DNA of 64,000 nucleotides from Euryodendron excelsum (lineage: Eukaryota; Streptophyta; Magnoliopsida; Ericales; Pentaphylacaceae): positions 25,323,001 through 25,387,000 of the forward strand of contig CM065388.1 of assembly GCA_033060915.1 (NCBI GenBank), written 5' to 3'. Numbering within the stretch: position 1 is the first letter of the stretch; each line of letters starts with the position of its first letter. Below the pieces are notes generated by a model. It did no database searches. It saw nothing but the letters and a program-made list of their open reading frames with translations, and was not told the DNA's origin. Shown here piece after piece: positions 56,216 through 64,000 of this stretch. Made by a program: the position numbers and the translations under genes.

Positions 56216-56231
56216 TGGCGACTCCACTGGG
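56216..56231 (+). other. Copy C primer-binding site
   Basis: TGGCGACTCCACTGGG begins two bases after the LTR. TGGCGACTC... sites are the ones used by Tat/Ogre elements, thought to pair with a tRNA-Arg 3' end. It supports the family call. Confidence 0.75.
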
Positions 56232-57785
56232 CACACTTAGAGGGTTAGGCCGTAGTCATGTCTCTTTACCCTTCACCCATGTAGAGTCTTCAATTAACTT
56301 GTTCAATCCTATTCACTTCAAATTTTCAAAACCGAATTTTCAAAATTGTTTTCAAAAAACATGCATTTAATTCCATTCATATTATCTTGTATTACGTTTG
56401 CCATCCGCATACTAACTCTTGCATCTTTATTTTGTAGGTGCACTTTTTGTTTAAATTTTATTAACTGTTATGCATGAATGTGATGAACAGAATGGATGGG
56501 AGTTGTTGGGCTCTTTCCTCCGCTTTTAAAAATCACACACACACTACACGTGCACTTACATTCTGCATACTTGCATTTTACCCTGATATGACCTTTCTAG
56601 TTAGAAAGGTAGAACGGTATATTGGTTGTGGGCAAGATGCTGTGTCGGTTTCTTCGCCTGCAGCCTCTTGATGGTTCCCCCGCTCGGATCACCAACCAAT
56701 CATGGCACCACCTCGAGAAGTGGACCTAGGTTTGAAGATCCGGAGACTGAGCCTTTTTAGGACGCATTAGTCAACCCTCAACCTCATACTCATATAGACA
56801 TTTTGCATAGCCGAACCTCTGCCGGATTTAAGACACGCGCACTGTTTTCCAAAACCATGAAGGAAAGGGTGACTACTCTTATTTTCATTTATACCTGTCT
56901 ATTCTTGTTATTAAAATGACTGTATTCTTACTGTTATAATGATTGTCTAACTACTCATACATGCACATTTACTTCAACTGTATTCTCTCTCCTTGTACTC
57001 TATGCATCCATTTTCATGCATTCCATATTCCATGTCAAGACAAGAGTTCCAAGTAACTCAAGTCACTGCATTTTCATGCATATGATCAACTCATCGAGAG
57101 TGACACCTAGTTCACTCTCCCTTGCATTAAACCTACCTAAACCCTAAGGGTTCCCATGTAACCCTAAGGACTCAGGGCACGCACATCAGCTCATTCTATA
57201 AGAGGGGCCCTAATCCCTTTATACTCACGGAGATAGGGTTGCCAAGAAGACAAGGGGTAATCGATCAACAAGGTCTCTTAGCGACCTCCTCGACATCGAA
57301 TCCAACGAAAGCGAATCTGAAGACTCAAGAGTAGTTTAGGGTTTCCTTTGTAAAATTAGATAGGTAGAACCCCCAAATGAACATGTTCCCTTTCCTCCTG
57401 TTAAAATGTATTTCAATTCATTTGTATATTAAACCCGAAGTTAAATGTATTTCTTTATTTTTCGCGAATGCGTGAGTGAATAAATGCATGAACGAAGAAA
57501 AGGTTCTCAGCTGATGGTAAGGCATCTGCATACAAGGGTAAATCCCCTATTTCCAAAAGTGAACCAATTCACCATGCTTAGTTTCCCTCTTAAATAGGGA
57601 CACCCTAGGACATGCATTGCATAAAGCTCTCTAAAAACTAGAAACTAACTTGCGATTTGTGTTTTTGTCTTTCTGTTTCTTTTTTTTTATTTTATAGAAA
57701 TCCTACTGTAAAAGTCAACATTGCTCCCAAGAAATAACAGCGTCCACCTAGAAGCCCCATCACTACCCTACAAAGAACTCTACTA
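56232..57785 (+). other. Copy C leader between primer site and Gag
   Basis: No coding sequence is seen. It shares ordered blocks with copy B (32734-33354 and 36033-36373). A T-rich stretch with an AG (TTTTTTTTATTTTATAG, about 57685-57701) precedes the Gag start and could be a splice acceptor. Confidence 0.6.
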
Positions 57786-58991
57786 ATGGCAGCCAACCTC
57801 GATGAGACCTCCCCTATCACTTGCAAGGAGATTAATGAGATAAAAAGCAAAATAGATGAAATGTTCAAGATGATACAGGCAATGGTGTCCAAAGAGCCCA
57901 CTTCAACAATGCCCGCAATCTCAGTGCCACCCAATCGATCGCTCAGGTAGGGGCAGACCCGAATATTCGAAGAACAAGCGGAACTCAGAAAAAGGATGAT
58001 GAAACTGGAGACTATGATCCCTCTATCTCGCACAGAAATGACCAATGTGAAAAGAGAAGAAAAGTTAACCTCTCGCCAAAAGATCATTCCCCCGCCACAA
58101 CCTCAACTCCATGTTGCCACAGTACTCCACCCTCAAACTCCTACCAACCCCTCACAGAATGCAGATCAGACACAAATTGAAGTCGAGCATACTCTTTCAC
58201 AAGAGAAGGTAAAAAAGGAAAGTCAAAGCTTCACCCTGCCTGGATGCTCTGGAGATGCAGCTTATCGGTAACTTTGTGAATTCGGGTGCCTGGTCATGGT
58301 ACCTCCAAAGCCCATTCTTGATAAAGTGCTTGAACCTAAAGGTCATAACATCGAAAGTTGCCATACCCTAAAATGAAAGATGCAAAGTCTCAGCGAATCC
58401 CAATCAGCGAACCTAGCAGGAATTACTACCACAGCCTTCGACCCTCTACCCTTGCAACCGTCTGCACTAGCAACACCTAGGGTACCTACTTTTGAGTTGG
58501 TTTATGAGTCATCGTATACTAGACCTAAAAGAGCAAGAGGGCGGAATCAACCCTTTACCCAATTGGCCGGCACCTAAACAGATGCTTACAATAATTTGCT
58601 AAAAGCTAGATACCTGCGCCCAATACCGGCTACACCACTAGTTAAACCTCTACCATCCTCTTTCAACTCAACGCTCAGGTGCGCATATCACTCAGGCGAA
58701 CTAGGCCATGACACAGAAAGTTACCGATCTCTGAAACATAAAATCCAAGATCTAATAGATGATAAGATCGTCAAAATCAAGGAGGTGAAACCAGTCCCCG
58801 TTGTCCCCACCAGTCTACAATGCAATCACACCGTCAATACAATCATAGAGGAGGAAATCAACAGCAGTACCATCTTCGACAGTTCCCCCAGCGTCGCAGA
58901 AGATTTGTCAATCTACCCAATGCTATTTGAGGATGCATCTGGTGAATGGAATACCAAGGAGATGGGCATAATCCCAAAACCCTATTAGGGG
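57786..58991 (+). pseudogene. Copy C Tat-type Gag remnant
   Basis: One reading frame runs about 1.2 kb from ATG 57786 with only four internal stops (57948 TAG, 58269 TAA, 58374 TGA, 58575 TAA). It starts MAANLDETSPITCKEINEIK, then a short coiled-coil-like KSKIDEMFKMIQAMV and EEQAELRKRMMKLETM. Near the end CAYHSGELGHDTESYRSLKH (from 58680) is the zinc-finger-like signature of Tat/Ogre Gag, followed by KIQDLIDDK. The conserved central Gag domain is not found, so the middle has been deleted while the frame was kept. The product would assemble or bind RNA if intact; this one cannot. Confidence 0.75.
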
Positions 58992-61285
58992 CTCTCATCA
59001 GAAGGTCTACAAGAAAAGGGAGGTTTCCACAAAATTCCTTTGTTTCCTTTTCATTTTCTATTTCTCGCATATCTGCTTTAAATAAAAACGGCATGCCATG
59101 TAATCATATTTTAAAATGAAAAGGGATAGTTTCTAGTTTATCCCCTTTGTCTCATACTCTTGTGGATGAATATTACTTTTAGGGATTCTTTTTCATTTTG
59201 TAATGACTCGACTTGAAGGATGGGATAACATGGGCAACCCATTCAATAGCGGGTTAAAATCTTAGAGAGACAAGGAGAGAGTGAGAGATAGGAAGGAGAT
59301 AGTGTGGAGTTCATTGAAGAGGCGACACTTGCGTGATATACTGGCTAAGCGATGGGCAGCCGAGTACTCAAAATGATGGGGAGCCATTGTTTAATTTATC
59401 CCAAATAAACACTATCCTTTGCTTAGCCCACTAGAGCCGTCAGTGATCTCTTTTCAGATATCCCCAAACCTATAACCATCCCCCACACTGGGGTAAGCAC
59501 AGAGTAGTTGATCCGACAGAAACAGACCATTTTTTAGGAACATTGTCTAAATTTTGTATAAAGGCTTTATGGACTAAACAATTTAATTTGAAGTGATGGA
59601 AGGCCCTCATTTCTTCCACCATACACAAATAAATCCCTTTGCAAAGCCCACTTGAGCCAGTTGCTTTCCTCAAGAAAACCAGCCAAATGATCACCGCCCA
59701 TACTGGGTTAAGGCAAAAGTCATAAGTAAGAATTAATGAGCAATGATGAAAAGGGTGATTTCCAAGAAGATATAATGAGTAATGATGAAAAGGGTGATTT
59801 CCAAAAAGATATAATGAGCAATGATGAAAAAGGTAATTTCCAAGAAGATATACTGAGCAACGATGAAACTAATGATCTTTAAGAAGTTATGGCGTCAAAG
59901 GCATCTCTAGTAAAGAAGATATTGTGTTCGTGGGGATCTTCAAAAGAAGATACTATCATCTCAAAATATAAATGAAAAACTTGGCATCTCCAAAAGTCGA
60001 CTTAGCAACAAATTTCTTGATGAAAAAATGATCTTAAATTAGAAGGCAGAAAGCAATCTAGAAGAATAACAAGAGTATGAAGGAAAGAAGAAAGCAGTGA
60101 ATAGAAGTTAAGTTGCCAAAGGTGATCATTGGTCTTTTAAAACCCGACAGGTGATAATGTTTGAGCCTTTCTACCCTTTTCATTCATAATCCCCTTAACC
60201 TAGCCTACATTATAGTCCAAACTAAAGTCCTCTCGGATCAAAGAAAATTGCTTAGTCCAAATAAGCCTGAACAATACCAAGACAACTAAGATGAGAAAGG
60301 AGAACTAGAAGGGAATGCAAGGGGCAATCTCATGCTCCAAGGTGTGCTTAGATGGTTTTGGTTTAAACAACCCACTAAAAAAAGATCTTTGAGCCTAATT
60401 ATCTCTTCGTTTCTTACAACCCCTAAACTCAGCCTACATTACTATCCTAAAAGAAGTCTTCTCAGATTGAGGGCTTAGCTGTTTATCGCTCTGCAAAGGG
60501 CATGCGAGTTGTCGCTCGAGCCATGGTGGCATTTTGGAGATCTGAGAGAGAAAACCAAGTGAAATAAGAAAAATCCCAAACAGTAACCCTGTAGAAAGTA
60601 GGGATAGAATAGTAAACCGAAAGGTCAAGATCCCTAGAGAATGGTGCAAATGCTATTACACCTCGATGAGAATGAGACAAAACTAAATTGGGCAGAATCC
60701 TGGAAAGGAAATAGAATCCTGAGAGTATGGGCCCTGGGGCAATCCTGGAACATTCTTTGTAAACAGCTTATATGCTTGTAGTACTAATGCATCCATGATA
60801 TGTATAAACTGTACATCCATTAAATTCTTATGTATTTCGTATCTGTTCATGTATTCATCAAAGGCCTGGCATGCATTCAATTCCATTCCTGTATGTGAAT
60901 TCATTTAAAAGTATAACATGCATTAAATTCCATTCCTGCATGAACTTGTGCATTCATAAAAAGACATATGTACAAAAAAAAATAGGACATGTAAAATAAG
61001 TCATGCGTCTAATTCCATATGCATTCATAAAAAAGAGTATGATATGCATTCACCCCTTTATCCATGTATTTTAGAATTGGAATAAATAAACTATTTTTGT
61101 AAAAAAACCTATATGTCTTTCTCCATTTCTCAAATAGGAACACAAGGAACGATATAAAACACGAAAAGGAGCTAAAAGCCACCCCTCAAACATCTCCAGC
61201 ACCGGCACACGCCTCAGAAAGCTCAGATTTCCATGGCTGACAAGAAATAGAGAATGGGGCAGTGACCCACCCTCGACCTCCCTAA
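58992..61285 (+). other. Copy C inner region without recognisable domains
   Basis: The place where protease, reverse transcriptase and integrase should be holds none of their motifs in any frame. Two diverged copies of a GCCTACATTATAGTCC block lie about 225 bases apart (60160-60260 and 60385-60480). GCCCACTAGAGCCGTCAGTG and CCCACACTGGGGTAAG (59420-59500) recur as GCCCACTTGAGCCAGTTGCT and CCCATACTGGGTTAAG (59646-59712). Confidence 0.6.
59736..59860 (+). repeat. 39-base tandem repeat in copy C
   Basis: Three units, ATGAGCAATGATGAAAAGGG plus TGATTTCCAAGAAGATATA, with few changes, and a partial fourth. Confidence 0.88.
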
Positions 61286-61678
61286 TTAAAGAACTTCTGA
61301 CTTAAGAAACAATGAATCAACAAATCTGGGAAAAATATATCGCTCCCCATCATCATCAGAGGGGGAACCAGCTAGGCAAGGATCAAATGGCTCGCCAACC
61401 GTAAGAGGAGCACTCGAAGAAGTACCAACTGCAGAAGAACCAAGCCGGCCTCGCTCATAGTCTGTACACTTGACCAGAAGCATATCCCTCTCTCGGGTAA
61501 GGGACTCCATAGCCTCCCGCAAAGATTGACTATCCGTCGCACCATTTTCCGAAAGAGTGGAACAGTCTAGAGCGCCATATAGTCGCATACGTCCCCTCGA
61601 GATACTCAAAGGTGGATGATCATGTGTCGATCTAGCCACTACTAGTTGCATCTCCAAAGATGTTTGTAAGCACCCCAT
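61286..61678 (-). CDS. Antisense open frame across the inner region/LTR junction of copy C
   Basis: An open frame of 130 codons lies on the opposite strand to the element. Its ATG (61676-61678) is in the LTR and the rest is in the inner region. It has a charged, possibly coiled-coil middle (SQSLREAMESLTRERDMLLV), a serine-rich part and an acidic SPSDDDGERY. I do not recognise it. Antisense frames upstream of the 3' LTR are known from some Tat-clade elements such as Grande, so it may be such a gene or a captured host fragment. It could also be chance. Confidence 0.35.
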   Translation of the reverse strand: MGCLQTSLEMQLVVARSTHDHPPLSISRGRMRLYGALDCSTLSENGATDSQSLREAMESLTRERDMLLVKCTDYERGRLGSSAVGTSSSAPLTVGEPFDPCLAGSPSDDDGERYIFPRFVDSLFLKSEVL

Positions 61679-62385
61679 TTTTGACCGCTCGACAGTCTAT
61701 GGCCCGTCCAGACTTGTACTCAAGTCAATATGGACGTTTGCCAATCGTTCTTCAATTCTCTAAGCCTAATCCCATCTATCCATTGCTTTGCGGGCTCGCC
61801 AGCCCCAAATAGAGGCAAAATGACCAAAATGCCCTTAGGGGGCATTATTTTTTCTAATTCCAATACCAATCCCTCTCTCGAGACAGTTGATTGCTCGAGA
61901 CGATAAATCTATTCCATCAGGCTCGTCTTTTTTAAGACGGTAAGTCCCCTTTCCAAATCCAAATTAGGCACGTCTTTCCGAAAACGGTAAGTCCCCTTTC
62001 CAATCCCAAATCAGGCCCGTCTTTCCGAAGACAAAAAGACCCCTTTCCAACTCCAAACCAAGCACGTCTTTCCGAAAACGGTAAGTCTCCATTCCACGTC
62101 CAATTCCAATTCCAATCTCTCTCTCGAGACAGTTTATTTCTCAAGACGGTCTGACACGTTTTTCAAAAAAAATCTCTTCGAAATGGTAAGTCCCTTTAAA
62201 CATGTCGACCAGGACGAGACCCCAAGTCCTCTAGATAGTAGAACGGTCCACCTTTGGCACCTGCTACTCGCCAATGCAAAAATGTCCATTTAGGCATGCC
62301 TTTCGAGAAAGTTGATTCTCAGGCGCTAAGTCCCTTTAGCAGCTTCCTGAGATCAAGCAGTCTCGGGAATGATCGCGAACCGTAA

Positions 62386-62513
62386 GAGTAGCGGAAATAC
62401 TCACAAACGTCTCAACCGTTAGAGTAACAGAAATACTCGCAAATAGGTCGATATAGGGAATTGCCAACAAACCCCTGTATCACGCAACCGCCGTCAGAGT
62501 GGCGGAAACACTC
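62386..62513 (+). repeat. Copy C second LTR stem-loops
   Basis: GAGTA-GCGGAAA-TACTC (62386), GAGTA-ACAGAAA-TACTC (62422) and GAGTG-GCGGAAA-CACTC (62497). The second unit is perfectly paired here, whereas its counterpart in the 5' LTR ends TACTT. Confidence 0.78.
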
Positions 62514-63302
62514 ACGACCCAGGTCAACACCGGTGCCTGCTAGCCCACTTCGATGAAAAATGACCAAACTGCCCCTTGGGCCTTTTTCGGCACGTTTCTC
62601 GAGAACACATTTGAATCCTCAGAACGGTAAGTCCAACCTTCCAAGATTGTCTTAAAGGCAATTCGGCATGATTAGGTGCCTTCTAGTTGGTTTCGGGCCA
62701 ATTCCGAGACTTTTCGGTCAAGATGACCATTTTACCCCTAGGCATCCAAACGCCCCGGGAACCACAGCAGCTCTGGGTATCAAACCGGTAACCCCCTGAA
62801 AATGCTTCTCACAGTGTTCTCAACCTTCTTTTATCATTTCGGATCATTCTGAGTCAGTTCCGGTGAACCCGGTGCAAAATGACCGTTTTGCTGCTAGTGG
62901 GCTGGTTGCCTTTTCCGACCACACCGTCTCTGGGTATCAAACAGGTAACCTTTGAGAACATTCTAAATAATGTTTCCAAGTCTTGAGTCTTTTTTCGGGA
63001 CATTCCAAGTTCGTCCCAGTAACTTTCCGGCTCGATTGACCGTTTTGCCCCTAATGGCCTAGTCAATCCTTCCAACACATCCTATCTTCATTTTTCAAGT
63101 CAAATACCTCCGGGACACTATTCAAAGTGTTCCTGCCCTTTTCTGGCTTTCCGGGCCAATCCTGGTCCCTTAAATCATTCTCAGACTTTCTGGAGTCACT
63201 CTTAGTGAAGCCAGGCTAAAAATTATAAGATGGTCACTAGTACGGGTGCCCAAATCTGTCAAAGATACATTGCTTGCCGACTTAACAAACTTTCCTAACT
63301 TG

Positions 63303-63341
63303 CTAGTGGCGCCAAGCCAAGAAATGGCTTGGCGCCACTAG
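63303..63341 (+). promoter_or_regulatory. Copy C second LTR hairpin upstream of the TATA box
   Basis: CTAGTGGCGCCAAGCCA and TGGCTTGGCGCCACTAG are perfectly complementary 17-base arms around AGAAA. It is the cleanest example in the window. A further GCGCCACTGCAACAGGCGCC palindrome follows at 63366-63385. Confidence 0.85.
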
Positions 63342-63401
63342 AGTGGCAAGAGGAATTTTGCCCTAGCGCCACTGCAACAGGCGCCAGTTCTATCCCACCT
63401 C

Positions 63402-63409
63402 TATAAATA
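63402..63409 (+). promoter_or_regulatory. Copy C second LTR TATA box
   Basis: CTCTATAAATACAGAACC, with GCGTGAAAGAGGTCTATAAA following. Confidence 0.72.
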
Positions 63410-64000
63410 CAGAACCTCCTCCAGCGTGAAAGAGGTCTATAAACTCAGTCTAAAAACCCTAACATTCGATATACAGAGCTCGTACGCACCCTAAACCCTA
63501 GCTTCTCTAGGTTTTTCCAAACCCTAGCCACCATACACAAACCCTAGCCTCCTATACACTCCTATATACTTATACACACCCCCAAACACTTATACACTAG
63601 CCTCCAACCCTCTACTAAAGACTTGGAGTTTTGCAACTACAGAGATTTGAAGACCAAGACAAAGCTCTCAAAGACTGAAGTGAAGGTAGAAGAAAAAGCA
63701 AGAAAGCAAGACGCACAAAGCCAAATAAAATAAAGAAGACACAAGGTAGGCTTCTTATTTAAATTTCCACACTTCCCTCTCTCTCTTCTCTCTCCTAACT
63801 CACTTGGGTTTTCTTAATTTTAATCCCCCATCTCTTTCCCCCCTTTCTTTGCATGCTTGAAACAAGGGGATTCCCGGTCCATGTGTAGGATTGGACTATT
63901 GGAGGGTTACCATGTCGAGGGTTTTCTTTTAGTCTAACCTGAGACCACGTGGGTTCGGCCTCCTTGATTATGTGGTGAAGCATTAACCTTGTATGTTCAC

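Larger units (their letters stand above)
51069..64000 (+). mobile_element. Copy C: Tat/Ogre-like Gypsy element, running off the window
   Basis: A 5.1 kb 5' LTR (51069-56213), tRNA-Arg-type primer site, leader, Gag remnant (57786-58991), long non-coding stretch, antisense frame, and a second LTR from 61665 that is cut by the window end. There is no protease, reverse transcriptase or integrase in 5.4 kb of inner sequence, so it is non-autonomous. The two LTRs differ clearly by eye over their first 200 bases, and no good polypurine tract precedes 61665. They could therefore belong to different insertions or the element is old. It lies inside copy D's inner region. Confidence 0.82.
61665..64000 (+). 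repeat. Copy C second LTR (U3, TATA and start of R/U5), cut by the window end
   Basis: It begins TGTAAGCACCCCATTTTTGA and follows the 5' LTR block by block: CGTCTTTCCG units (61926-62090), GAGTR-N7-YACTC stem-loops (62386, 62422, 62497), pre-TATA hairpin, TATA box, CTAAACCCTAGC leader and GGGGATTCCCGGTCCATGTG. The last bases correspond to about 53480 in the 5' LTR, so nearly 3 kb of LTR should follow outside the window. Confidence 0.85.

Noticed and set aside
57692..58087. Minus-strand open frame of 131 codons with hydrophobic stretches
   Set aside because: It is antisense to the recognisable Gag start of copy C, which explains the sequence better.

Overview
This is a transposon-dominated stretch of a plant nuclear genome, almost certainly from a flowering plant with a large genome. 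It is AT-rich and carries remnants of two plant-specific gene families (a trichome birefringence-like/PMR5 protein and an F-box protein with an F-box-associated domain). It also contains Copia, Gypsy, L1 LINE, CACTA and MITE sequences, nested in each other. I see no intact protein-coding gene, no tRNA or rRNA gene and no CRISPR array. All host-gene traces are pseudogenes.

Layout. 1-4.5 kb: AT-rich DNA, a solo LTR, a foldback MITE and a two-exon remnant of a TBL/PMR5 gene (1938-3076). 4.5-10.1 kb: the 3' end of a plant L1 LINE (zinc-finger-RVT and RNase H part), split by a deleted chromovirus (5288-9735). The chromovirus itself carries a 1.5 kb LTR-like insertion. 10.1-14.5 kb: AT-rich sequence with a possible decayed endogenous pararetrovirus fragment near 10.9-11.1 kb. 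14.5-23.1 kb: a minus-strand F-box pseudogene cut into three by a gag-only Copia element (15128-17397, target duplication ACTTG) and a 5.3 kb solo LTR (17617-22885, target duplication GAAAG). 23.5-24.4 kb: a large inverted repeat with a 61-base poly-C run in its loop. 24.8-28.3 kb: Copia LTR pieces and a SIRE-like Copia element on the minus strand. 28.3-36.7 kb: a shortened Tat/Ogre-like element containing a 2.7 kb solo LTR. 36.7-39.1 kb: a minus-strand Copia integrase remnant and an LTR. 39.2-40.4 kb: two MITEs and one CACTA terminus. 40.4-51.1 kb: the 3' LTR and inner part of a minus-strand Tat/Ogre-like element with a 4.9 kb solo LTR nested in its LTR (target duplication AAGAG). 51.1-64 kb: a plus-strand Tat/Ogre-like element with a 5.1 kb LTR, a Gag remnant, and a second LTR that runs off the window.

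The five Tat/Ogre-like copies (called A to E here) make up roughly half of the window. Their very long LTRs share one plan: a U3 built of stem-loop minisatellites, a larger palindrome just upstream of a TATAAATA box, then a long strand-asymmetric low-complexity U5. The stem-loops change in sequence while base pairing is kept by paired substitutions, within one array and between copies. The pre-TATA palindrome keeps its place in all copies, even where its sequence is wholly different. This is the most interesting signal I found and I do not know a description of it. No copy in the window shows a reverse transcriptase, so all would depend on proteins supplied elsewhere.
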